Positions 22,321-30,160 of a DNA stretch of 64,000 nucleotides are shown here, piece after piece. A program made the position numbers and the translations under genes. The stretch is from Streptosporangium sp. NBC_01495 (GTDB lineage Bacteria; Actinomycetota; Actinomycetes; Streptosporangiales; Streptosporangiaceae), in NCBI RefSeq assembly GCF_036250735.1, contig NZ_CP109430.1, forward strand, positions 1,364,001 through 1,428,000. Reading direction: 5' to 3'. Every line of letters begins with the position of its first letter. Positions within the stretch are counted from its first letter, which is position 1. The notes under the pieces are model-generated. The model saw only the letters and a list, made by a program, of their open reading frames with translations. It did not search any database and was not told where the DNA came from.

Positions 22321-24060
22321 TCAGCTCGACGGACTGAGGGCGAGCTTCGCGACAGTGGCAGCGGTCGCGCCGTCCCAGCGGCATACGGCGTTCTTCGCCC
22401 TGTCGGGGGCAGGCGTTCGATGAGGGGATGTGGCCAGGTGGGAGAGGGCCTCGACGACGTCGGCCGCGTCCATGCAGGCATGGGCCACCTGGTGTTCGGC
22501 CAGGCCGAGGGTCTGTTCGCCGGGCAGGTGGAGCTCAAGCACCGGCACGTCCAGCAGCATCGCCTCAATGCCACAGGTGGATGAGACCGTCACGACGGTG
22601 TCGGAGCCGGCCAGGCAACCACGTGCCCCTACCTCCGGATCGGCGACGGCCGCTCTCAGCCCAGGGAAAGCCTCGAACGCATGGGGGTCCTGCGCTGGAT
22701 GAGGAGCGATGACCAGCCCCCAGTTCCCCTCCGCTTCTCGTATCCCTTCCAGAAGGATCTCCGCCTGAGCACGCAGACGGCTGCGGGAGAACGGCTGGCA
22801 GGCCCAGACCGCGATCCGTTCCGGTGGTCGGCCGCCTTCTAAGGCGAGCAGGTTCTCCAGGTACCGGCGTTGACGTGGGCGATCCGCTGAAGCGAGTGCG
22901 TCGAATCGTGGCTGGCCCAGCACGTGGATCTCGGCGTCGCCGCGCCGTACCCATCCGGCGGCCAGGTCGGCGTCTCGCTCGCCCATGACGACGATGTGAC
23001 GGCAGTGCAGGGCGGGCCAGGCCACCGATCCGGGAATCCACGCTCCGTGCTGCACGTAGACGGTCCGCACGCCGAGGCGGTCTGCGACGTGTACGGCGAG
23101 CGCGCCGAGCGGGCTGGTGTCATTGCTGAGAAGCATCGTCGCGGGCCGGGTGGCGGCGAGGATGCCGTCCAGCCATGCTTCGGCGTTCACGGTGGCGCAC
23201 CAGGACGGCTGAGTGCATCCCGCACTGCGCTCCAGCAGGCGGGCGGCAAGGTTGATCAGACGACCGACCAGGACCGGATGCTCTCCGATCAGCACGGATC
23301 GGCTGTCATCCGGCTGCCGCGTAGCTGTGGAAAACCCTCCGAGAGCGAGGAAACGGGTGCGTGGAATCCGATGGACCGTGATCAGCGGATTCTCGACCTT
23401 CGGGCACCGTTGTGCGGGATCGGTGGCCAGATCCAGGAGAAGGCTCCGCTGTTCATGGCGGCTCACCTCCGACAAGACCGGGAGCAGCGTCCCGGCGTGA
23501 CGTGACGACCACGACAGAGCCACCACCGCCGCTGTCGAGGAAATGGGGACCTCGTGCGTGTCTACGCCGGTGAACGAACAGGATGACGACGGTGTCGACG
23601 CGGCGGTGACCTCCGCACCGAGGAGATAGGCGATCCCGGGCCAGGTGACCGTGTAGGAGCGATACTCCTGCGAACTGCTGTCGCGTTCGCCAATGAGCTG
23701 CTGTTCGGGAGTGACGGTGATGGGACCGGGGGCGATCGCGAACGGCGGCCAGGCCGACAGGGCGAGCAGTTTGCGCACTACTTGGGAGACCAGCCGCCGC
23801 ACCGGCACCTGGTGGACGTGCAACCACGAGGCGCCACCCGGTGTCGTGGCGAGTTCCGACGCAGACGACCCGAGCGCGCTCATCACGTGCTCGACATGCC
23901 GCTTGATCTCGCCGGGATCAGCCCCATCCGCGTGGAGTTCCTCCACGCGGATGTGTGGTTTCGCCGAAGGAGTCAGGTCGGTGGCACGCACCAGGCTCCA
24001 GCCCGGCGTGGCCGACGACTGTGCTGTGAAGATCAGCGCGAGATCGTCGACCGTGGTCAT
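22321..24060 (-). CDS. GT-B-fold glycosyltransferase-like protein
   Basis: A 579-residue protein. The C-terminal half has the GT-B/CDP-glycerol-glycerophosphotransferase-like signature: V-Y-V-Q-H-G-A-W-I-P, H-I-V-V-M-G-E-R-D, V-L-G-Q-P-R-F-D-A-L, I-A-P-H-P-A-Q-D-P, and S-S-T-C-G-I-E-A-M-L-L-D-V-P-V. These resemble capsule (KpsC/KpsS-like, CMP-Kdo using) and polysialic-type transferases, which is notable beside a KdsB-like gene. The N-terminal ~250 residues are unrecognised. The ATG at 24060 overlaps the HAD gene stop by 4 bp; 70 bp separates it from the next gene. Confidence 0.7.
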   Translation of the reverse strand: MTTVDDLALIFTAQSSATPGWSLVRATDLTPSAKPHIRVEELHADGADPGEIKRHVEHVMSALGSSASELATTPGGASWLHVHQVPVRRLVSQVVRKLLALSAWPPFAIAPGPITVTPEQQLIGERDSSSQEYRSYTVTWPGIAYLLGAEVTAASTPSSSCSFTGVDTHEVPISSTAAVVALSWSSRHAGTLLPVLSEVSRHEQRSLLLDLATDPAQRCPKVENPLITVHRIPRTRFLALGGFSTATRQPDDSRSVLIGEHPVLVGRLINLAARLLERSAGCTQPSWCATVNAEAWLDGILAATRPATMLLSNDTSPLGALAVHVADRLGVRTVYVQHGAWIPGSVAWPALHCRHIVVMGERDADLAAGWVRRGDAEIHVLGQPRFDALASADRPRQRRYLENLLALEGGRPPERIAVWACQPFSRSRLRAQAEILLEGIREAEGNWGLVIAPHPAQDPHAFEAFPGLRAAVADPEVGARGCLAGSDTVVTVSSTCGIEAMLLDVPVLELHLPGEQTLGLAEHQVAHACMDAADVVEALSHLATSPHRTPAPDRAKNAVCRWDGATAATVAKLALSPSS

Positions 24061-24761
24061 CTGGCGCTCCCCAGGGGAACCGGTGACGCCGCCGCGGAAG
24101 CCCGCAGGCTCCGTCCGATCTGGACAAGGCGGGTGGGAGTCTCCACAACCACGGGAGATGGCGTGGTGGGAGCTCCGTATCCCCATCCGGCGTGGACGTA
24201 CCGTACGCCGGCGCGTAGGGCGGCCTCCTGGTCCACCGCCATGTCCCCGACGTAGACGGCCTGCGCCGGGTCCACTCCGAGCTCGACCAGAGCAAGCAAC
24301 AGGGCATCGGGGGCGGGTTTGCCGCGTTCGCTACCGGGAGTGCGCACCGTGCCGAACGGGCAGCCCAGGCGTTCCAGGAGCGGAGCCGCTCGGTTGATCG
24401 GCTTGGCGGTCACCACCCCGAGCGACCAGCCGTCCCTGGTGAAGGCATGCAACGCCGCCTCGATCCCGGGAAACGGCGGGGCGAGGTCGGCCCACTTGAT
24501 GGAGGCCTCGTCGTAGGTGGCGTGCAGTGACTCGACCTCGCGCAGGCCGAGCTGTCGCATGATGTCGGGGAAGGGCCGGCCGATGTGGCGCAGATAGTTC
24601 TCGAAAGGGACGTCCACGTCGTGACGTTCCTGAACGAGTTGCCAGGCCTTGCACATCACGACGCGGGTGTCGAACAGAACACCGTCCAGATCGAGCAGTA
24701 GCGCCCTGCGAGGTTCGGCGGCGGGCGATTCATCGTGGGAGCGAGCGGGTGGGGCGATCAC
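24057..24761 (-). CDS. HAD-family phosphatase
   Basis: A 234-residue haloacid-dehalogenase phosphatase of the phosphoglycolate-phosphatase/beta-phosphoglucomutase subtype. Motif I is L-L-D-L-D-G-V-L-F-D, motif II G-V-V-T-A-K, motif III K-P-A-P-D, and motif IV Y-V-G-D-M-A-V-D. A helical cap lies between motifs I and II. Dephosphorylation of a sugar or nucleotide phosphate is expected. The GTG at 24761 is chosen because GAGGAG lies nine bases upstream; a GTG at 24800 abuts the preceding gene and lacks a ribosome site. Confidence 0.87.
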   Translation of the reverse strand: MIAPPARSHDESPAAEPRRALLLDLDGVLFDTRVVMCKAWQLVQERHDVDVPFENYLRHIGRPFPDIMRQLGLREVESLHATYDEASIKWADLAPPFPGIEAALHAFTRDGWSLGVVTAKPINRAAPLLERLGCPFGTVRTPGSERGKPAPDALLLALVELGVDPAQAVYVGDMAVDQEAALRAGVRYVHAGWGYGAPTTPSPVVVETPTRLVQIGRSLRASAAASPVPLGSAR

Positions 24762-24803
24762 GTCACGGTTCTCCTCGCTGAGGCGGATCAGGGGTGTCAC
24801 AGA

Positions 24804-25277
24804 TCACGCGGAGGGCGTGCTGTCGCGACGCAGGAAGGTGGTAATCCGCTTTCCGTTCGCGGCGACGGGAGCCGCGGTCCATGACTGGGCGAGGGCCGTG
24901 ACGATCTGCAGTCCGCGGCCGTTCTCCTGGTCGTCAAGAGCGACCCGGGGCACGGGAAGGACCGACGAGCCGTCCTGGAGGTGGATGCCCACGGCGTTCG
25001 GCCACAGCTCCAGGAGCAGGGTGACGGTCTCGGTGTTCTGCCCCGTGAGGCCGGTGAGTTCCTCCGGCGTCCGGCTGCGCCCGTGACGGAAGGCGTTGGT
25101 GACCAGTTCGCTGACGATCAGAACGGCATCATCGACGAGGTCCCTTTCTCCCCATGCCCGCAGGATGTCCGTGGTGAAGACACGCGCCCTCTTCGGAGTG
25201 AGCGGGTCGACGGTCATCTTCAGCTGAGCGTGCAGCGTCATATCCGAAAGGTCCGCATCGGCGATGGCGTTCATCAT
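24804..25277 (-). CDS. HATPase_c anti-sigma-like ATP-binding regulator
   Basis: A 157-residue GHKL ATPase of the RsbW/SpoIIAB-like type abundant in actinomycetes. The N-box is V-S-E-L-V-T-N-A-F-R-H-G and the G-box E-N-G-R-G-L-Q-I-V-T-A-L. It has no kinase dimerisation domain. Such proteins are typically anti-sigma factors or stand-alone regulators. It is the first gene of the leftward island operon and may control it. The first of two tandem ATGs (25277) has GGAGACGGCC just upstream. Confidence 0.85.
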   Translation of the reverse strand: MMNAIADADLSDMTLHAQLKMTVDPLTPKRARVFTTDILRAWGERDLVDDAVLIVSELVTNAFRHGRSRTPEELTGLTGQNTETVTLLLELWPNAVGIHLQDGSSVLPVPRVALDDQENGRGLQIVTALAQSWTAAPVAANGKRITTFLRRDSTPSA

Positions 25278-25639
25278 GGCCGTCTCCGGCCGGCCGCTCC
25301 GGATGCGTCGTTCCGCCTTTCCACGTAGCGAGAGCGCTGCAAGTGCGAGGGGTTGGGGATGCCGTCGATAGCCATGGTCGGACTCCTTCCTGGAGACCAG
25401 ATGGGGGCACTCTGTGCTAAGCAACCGTCACCGTCCGAAGCGATGCGGTGCCGTGCTCAGACAACCTCTCCGACGGTCGTTCCGGAAGGGTGCATCGGTG
25501 GTGTTCGCGGACACGCCGGGGTGCACGCGGGTTGTACGGCCCGCGCGGTGGGGCATAGCCGTGGTGTTCCGAGGTGGTGCATGCTCACCACGGACCGTTC
25601 GGCAGGATCGTGAGTGTTGGCACGGGGAGGGAACACGAC
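25278..25639. promoter_or_regulatory. Divergent intergenic region of the island, with inverted repeat at 25574-25591
   Basis: 362 bp separate the leftward ATP-binding gene from the rightward SDR gene, so this should contain divergent promoters. The clearest structure is GTGGTG-CATGCT-CACCAC (25574-25591), six-base arms about a 6-bp centre, about 50 bp before the SDR start, a possible operator. I see no additional gene. Confidence 0.45.
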
Positions 25640-26452
25640 ATGGACGGCAGTCGCATGGACCCGGCAGGGGGCAGCGGGTTCGGCCTGGCCGGAAAGCGTG
25701 TCGTCGTCACAGGCGGATCGCGCGGGCTGGGCGAGCAGATTGTGCGGAGGCTCGTACTCGAAGGCTGCTTCGTGGCGGCGTGTGCCCGCGGCGAGAAACA
25801 CCTCCGTCAGATGGCCGAGTCCCTGAAGGACCACGGTGAGAGCGCCCTGTTCACAACGTCCCTGGACGTGACCGCTCCGGGGCTGCTGGAGGAGTTCGTC
25901 GCTGAGGTGGTCTCTCGATTCGGTGGGCTGGACAGCGTCGTGGCGTGTGCCGGTGGGGCGAGAGGCGGAGCACTGGGCTCGGCGACGCCCCAGGACTGGA
26001 CGGCGACGTGGGAGCTGAATGCCGGTCACACGGCCCGGCTCATCTCGGCCGCCGCTCCACATCTCCGCGCGTCGGGCGGTGGATCCGTCGTGATCGTCTC
26101 ATCGATCTCCGGCTGGAAGCCGGGACCTCAGCCCCAGTACGGCGCTGCGAAGGCCGCACAAATCCACCTGGCCACCTCGCTGGCCCGGGAGCTTGGGGCG
26201 GACGGAATCCGTGTCAACGCCGTCTCTCCGGGCTCCATGTTCATCCCCGGCAAACGGTGGGATCGGATGCGCACCGAAGAGCCCGAGCGGTTCGCCGCGT
26301 TCACCCACGAGTTCCCCGCCAGGCGATTGGTGGATCCGGCTGAGGTCGCTGCGGTGATCGCCTTCCTGCTCTCCGATTCGGCGAGCGGCATATCAGGAGC
26401 CAACATCCCGGTGGACCGGGCACAGAACGCACCGACCCCGGACGGCTACTGA
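25640..26452 (+). CDS. SDR-family oxidoreductase
   Basis: A 270-residue classical SDR: V-V-V-T-G-G-S-R-G-L-G cofactor loop, N-A-G equivalent C-A-G-G-A, catalytic V-S-S-I-S-G and Y-G-A-A-K, then R-V-N-A-V-S-P-G. It is closest to the FabG/3-oxoacyl-reductase-like group but acts on unknown substrates. The ATG at 25640 has GGGGAGG 10-16 bases upstream. It is the only rightward biosynthetic-type gene in the island, divergent from the main operon and convergent with the TPR regulator 2 bp after its stop. Confidence 0.9.
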   Translation: MDGSRMDPAGGSGFGLAGKRVVVTGGSRGLGEQIVRRLVLEGCFVAACARGEKHLRQMAESLKDHGESALFTTSLDVTAPGLLEEFVAEVVSRFGGLDSVVACAGGARGGALGSATPQDWTATWELNAGHTARLISAAAPHLRASGGGSVVIVSSISGWKPGPQPQYGAAKAAQIHLATSLARELGADGIRVNAVSPGSMFIPGKRWDRMRTEEPERFAAFTHEFPARRLVDPAEVAAVIAFLLSDSASGISGANIPVDRAQNAPTPDGY

Positions 26453-26454
26453 CC

Positions 26455-27837
26455 TCAGGCCGCTCCCAGAACGGGCCTGGCCTGCCGCTCGAACCGGCGC
26501 ACCAGCGGCTCCGCGCGGTGCGGTTCCAGCCTGTTGCGGAAATCGCGCAGGGCTTGCACGGAACGTTCGGAGTGAACCGTGCCCAGCAGGCTCAGGGCGG
26601 TGGTGGCCGCGTCGATGGCCTCGTCCAGACGCCGCTGCTGCAGATGTGCGGTGGCCAGGACGGACTGGCTGATGGCCTGGCGTCGGCGCCGGTCGGCATT
26701 GGCGCGTACCGAATCGTCGGCGAGATGCTCGGCCCGGCGAGCATCGCCCAGATCGCGGAAGCAGTGGGCGGCTTCGGCCTCCAGGTAATGGTGATCAAGG
26801 TAGCGAACCCAGGGCGACTCCTGCTCGGGCCCGTCGCTGGCGTCCAAGGCGTCGTCGGCCGCCTTCAACGAGGCGGCGGCCTCCGCCGAGTGCTTGAGAG
26901 CGGCATGCCCGCGAGCAGCCATGGCGTGCAGCCGCATAAGCCCGAGCGGGCTTCCCGTGCTCTTGGCGGTGACCAGCCCGCTGCGCGCGAGGGCGACTCC
27001 CTCATCGGGACGGCCGAGGCTGGTGGCCAGATGGGACAGGCCGGCCAGGATCTGTCCGCCCAGCACCCGATCCCCACCCTCGGCGCAGAGCCGTAGCGCC
27101 TGGATCATGTAACGCTCGGCCAGGCCGTACTCGGCCGAGTCGTAGGAACTCCAGCCTGCCATCGCGGCCAGCTTCGCCGCCGCGGTGAACAACTGGCCGC
27201 GCTGCCGTTCGAGTGTCCCGGATCGATGGAGCATGGGGACGACCTCGGAGGTGAGGTAGTGCACGACGCTGGAGCGCACCTGTCCACCGCCGAAGCGATT
27301 GTCCATCTCGTCGAACATCGCGATCATCGCGTGGACGCGCTCGGCGGGACCGCTGTTCGCGACAGCGGCCAGATGTGTGGCCTGATCGTCCTCGAGAAGC
27401 CACAGCAGCCAGCGACGCTGCGGGTCCATCAAAGCCGTGGCGACGAAGGGCACACTGCCAAGCAGCGCGCGGCGGGAGACATCGGTGGAGCCGAGTTCGG
27501 CAAGCGTCTGCAGAGTTTCACCCACGTCATCACCATAGGCGAGCGAACGGGCCACGACGGGACGTTGAGGCTCTGCCAGGAACCCGACATCGACCGGACC
27601 GAGCGCACGCCCAAGCCGTTCGGCCAGCGCAGCGGCTATGAATTCCGGGACATGGCCTCGCGGGTGCATTCCTTGTAACCAGCGGGTGACAGATGCCTTG
27701 TCATAGCGTGTCACCACTCCCTGGCGCCCCGCCAGCTCGTTCACCCGACGCGCGAGCGCACCATGGGAGCACCCCGCCTCGGAGAGCATCGCGGCCAGCG
27801 TCGTGTTGCCCCCAAGGATTGCTCTCTCGCCGCCCAT
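26455..27837 (-). CDS. Helix-turn-helix/TPR transcriptional regulator
   Basis: A 460-residue protein. The N-terminal ~80 residues look like an XRE-type HTH (L-A-R-R-V-N-E-L-A-G-R, then K-A-S-V-T-R-W-L-Q-G). The remainder is alpha-helical with TPR-like repeats (A-L-R-L-C-A-E-G-G-D, A-L-K-H-S-A-E-A-A-A-S-L-K-A-A-D). This architecture is common among actinomycete cluster-situated regulators that sense peptides or signals. The ATG at 27837 is chosen; longer in-frame extension lacks coding character. It sits at the right border of the island. Confidence 0.83.
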   Translation of the reverse strand: MGGERAILGGNTTLAAMLSEAGCSHGALARRVNELAGRQGVVTRYDKASVTRWLQGMHPRGHVPEFIAAALAERLGRALGPVDVGFLAEPQRPVVARSLAYGDDVGETLQTLAELGSTDVSRRALLGSVPFVATALMDPQRRWLLWLLEDDQATHLAAVANSGPAERVHAMIAMFDEMDNRFGGGQVRSSVVHYLTSEVVPMLHRSGTLERQRGQLFTAAAKLAAMAGWSSYDSAEYGLAERYMIQALRLCAEGGDRVLGGQILAGLSHLATSLGRPDEGVALARSGLVTAKSTGSPLGLMRLHAMAARGHAALKHSAEAAASLKAADDALDASDGPEQESPWVRYLDHHYLEAEAAHCFRDLGDARRAEHLADDSVRANADRRRRQAISQSVLATAHLQQRRLDEAIDAATTALSLLGTVHSERSVQALRDFRNRLEPHRAEPLVRRFERQARPVLGAA

Positions 27838-27959
27838 GCGTTGATGATGCCTGCCCGAGGGCCGCCTGTCCCAGTATCCGGACCCGTCCTGTTCCCAAAT
27901 ACAACCCCCTGTACAACCGGGCATCCTTTGAGTGTCTTCCAGACCGAGCTCACCGGCTC

Positions 27960-28280
27960 ACCGTCGCCGGATACCTCGGGGTGGGGCAGGGGGCCTCGAT
28001 CGCGCTGGCCCTGCTCATCATCACGCTCCGCGCGCCGGACCCGGTCTCGGTGACCGCGCTGTCGGCCGTCGCCCAGTCCGCCGGATACACGCTGGCCGCG
28101 CTCGGGCCGCTCCTGATCGGGGTGCTCTACCAGCTCTCGGGCGGCTGGACGCTGCCGCTGCTGGCCGGACTCGGCGCGTGTGTCCTGCAACTGGGGGCCG
28201 GGTTCCTGGCGGGACGCCCGGTCACGGCGGTCGGCGCGGGCGAACCGCGTCCGGCCGAGGAATCGCCCTCCCTGGCCTGA
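27960..28280 (+). pseudogene. 3' fragment of a CynX/NimT-type MFS gene
   Basis: These 321 bp match the last third of the MFS gene at 9849-11057 (about 90% identical by eye) and end in the same S-P-S-L-A stop. The fragment has lost about 30-40 bp between the G-Y-L-G-V and G-Q-G-A-S-I-A segments and has no 5' part. The divergence suggests a paralogue rather than a fresh copy. It marks the right border of the accessory island. Confidence 0.85.
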
Positions 28281-28685
28281 CACATGTGCCTTGAAAGCGC
28301 TGGTCGGCGGGGTAAAACGGCCTTTCGTGGCTGTGCACAGCGTCAGGTGGTGCCTGTCGTGCGAGCCGAGGCCAAGGTAGGTCTCCAGTGGCGCCCGCTC
28401 GAGCAGATCGAGGATGGCGGAGATGTGGCGGGCGTGGGCGGCCTTCCGGACCAGTTCGGCGTTCGCGCCCGAGCGTCTTCGGAGGAACCTCTCGTGAGCC
28501 TCGACAAGAGCGGCGATCTCCCGCGGGGTCGGCGGCTCGGGCGCCTCCGGCGCCGCGTCCCCCTGTTCGGCCTCCCTCAGGATCTGCTCGCTCCACGGGG
28601 CGATCCGCAGGCGGTCGGGGCAGAGCTCGACGAACCGCCGCGCCCGGTTGTCGGTGTACGGCTTCCAGCGCACAGGGGCGTACAA
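28281..28685 (-). pseudogene. Fragment of an unidentified gene, truncated at both ends
   Basis: The minus strand shows strong coding bias (G/C at third positions) over ~135 codons (Y-A-P-V-R-W-K-P-Y-T-D-N-R-A-R, later A-L-V-E-A-H-E-R-F-L-R-R-R and H-I-S-A-I-L-D-L-L-E-R-A). There is no ATG/GTG with a ribosome site upstream, and the frame runs directly into the antisense strand of the MFS fragment, so both ends are lost. I do not recognise the family. Confidence 0.5.
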
Positions 28686-28748
28686 GTAAACGTGCAGAGA
28701 TGATCAGTATGTTGGTGCCGCCGGGGGCGGGTGTTAGGTTGCGGTGGC

Positions 28749-30008
28749 ATGGCGACATCCTCCCGGCAGAAGCCGCCGTTCCTTTATGTGATCGATGAAG
28801 ATTTCGTTCCGTTTGATCGGGGGGACGAGCAGGAAGGGCCTGAGTCTGCGGTTCCCGCTGGTGATCCGGACGAGGCGGTGCGGCTCTTCCACTACTACCG
28901 GCGGCTGATGGCGCAGATCCTCGGGTACGAGGAGGAACTCCCCGAGCCCGCGAGCGAGGAGGACCTCGCCGCAGTGGAGGAGAAACTCGGCGTCGTGCTG
29001 CCACCGGACCTCCGCGCGCTGTACGGCATCGCCGACGGTGACGGGAACCTCGTCAACCCGCTGTTCGACCGGCAAGAGTGGCTCACTCTTTCCGAGATCG
29101 GCGACCAGGATGACGAGTGGCTCGACATCGCGCGGGAATGGCAGCACGAACCCTGGCGCCAGACAGTGTTCGATACCCAGCCCCCGAACACTGTCCGGAG
29201 GTCGCCGCTGCGTACGGGCTGGATCCGGTTCGCGTTCGACACCGGCGGCAACTGGCTCGCCGTGGACATGGATCCAGGGCCGAACGGTCGTCCAGGACAG
29301 GTCATCAAGGTCGGAGTCGATTACACGAACGGGCCGACGTACGTCACTGACTCGGTGACCACGTTTCTGCGTCGTCTGGTGGAAGCGCTGGAACGCGGAG
29401 ACTACCGCCGTCACGACAAGAGCCTGTGGATCGACGCGGACCTGCCAGATCTGCCCGGCGAGCACACCCTGTACAGCGACGACCGGCCCTCCCACGCGCG
29501 GGCCATACAGGCCGGTCCACGTGTGCAGGAGGTTCGGGTGGTCGACGTGGAGGATTGCGCGTTCCTCGCCGCGGTGCCCGACGTGTGTTCGCTGGCGCTG
29601 TCGAGCAAGGGTTCGCCCGACCTGACCCCACTCGGGGGCCTTCCGATGGAGTATCTGGAGCTCGATGTGGAGTGGGCTGACCTGACGGCGCCGGCCCGAA
29701 ACCGGGAGTTGCGTTCGCTGTCGGTCACCTGCACGCGGCCCGTCGAGCTGGCTCCGCTCCATACGGTGCCGAACCTGTGGGCGCTGGACATCGCGGCGGC
29801 ACCCATCGCCGACATCGCCACGGTGACCGAGCTGAAGGGATTGCGGTACCTGGAGGTGACCCAGGACCAGTGGCGGGAGCTGTCGGAACTCGACAACCTG
29901 CCGCCGCTGGCCGTCGTCGGCATCCACCCCCACCGCCCCGAGCGCGACTGGCCGCTCTCAACGGCCTGGGTGACCATTTATGACGAGCTGCCTTCGCCGA
30001 CAGCCTGA
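28749..30008 (+). CDS. SMI1/KNR4 (SUKH)-domain protein
   Basis: A 419-residue protein. Residues ~65-160 match the SUKH fold (E-E-D-L-A-A-V-E-E-K-L-G-V-V-L-P-P-D-L-R-A-L-Y-G-I-A-D-G-D-G, later W-I-R-F-A-F-D-T-G-G-N-W-L-A-V-D-M-D-P). The C-terminal half has leucine-rich-repeat-like strands (S-L-A-L-S-S-K-G-S-P-D-L-T-P-L-G-G-L-P). SUKH proteins often act as immunity proteins against secreted toxins, but many are solitary, as here; no toxin gene adjoins it. The ribosome site before the ATG at 28749 is weak, so a GTG at 28731 is possible. Confidence 0.85.
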   Translation: MATSSRQKPPFLYVIDEDFVPFDRGDEQEGPESAVPAGDPDEAVRLFHYYRRLMAQILGYEEELPEPASEEDLAAVEEKLGVVLPPDLRALYGIADGDGNLVNPLFDRQEWLTLSEIGDQDDEWLDIAREWQHEPWRQTVFDTQPPNTVRRSPLRTGWIRFAFDTGGNWLAVDMDPGPNGRPGQVIKVGVDYTNGPTYVTDSVTTFLRRLVEALERGDYRRHDKSLWIDADLPDLPGEHTLYSDDRPSHARAIQAGPRVQEVRVVDVEDCAFLAAVPDVCSLALSSKGSPDLTPLGGLPMEYLELDVEWADLTAPARNRELRSLSVTCTRPVELAPLHTVPNLWALDIAAAPIADIATVTELKGLRYLEVTQDQWRELSELDNLPPLAVVGIHPHRPERDWPLSTAWVTIYDELPSPTA

Positions 30009-30160
30009 ACCGGTGCCTGGGCGAGTCCCTCGCCCAGGGCCGCCGGGCAGGAGATCGTCACCTTCGCGGACGGCTTAACTTATGAGTCGCTGTCTTCATG
30101 ACCCGCTTCCTTTGCGAGTCGTTGTTCCGCTGGTCATCTGGGCCTTCTACGGTCCTGAAC

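Noticed and set aside
11246-27837. Kdo/lipopolysaccharide pathway
   Set aside because: Only KdsB-like activation is present; there is no Kdo-8-phosphate synthase, isomerase or lipid A gene, and the other genes fit nucleotide tailoring better.
11080-28280. Integrase- or transposon-mediated island
   Set aside because: No integrase, transposase, tRNA or clean direct-repeat att site was found at either border; homologous-recombination debris explains the ends better.
28734-29933. 399-residue antisense ORF opposite the SUKH gene
   Set aside because: Shadow of high-GC coding sequence; no domain character, while the plus-strand frame has clear SUKH motifs.
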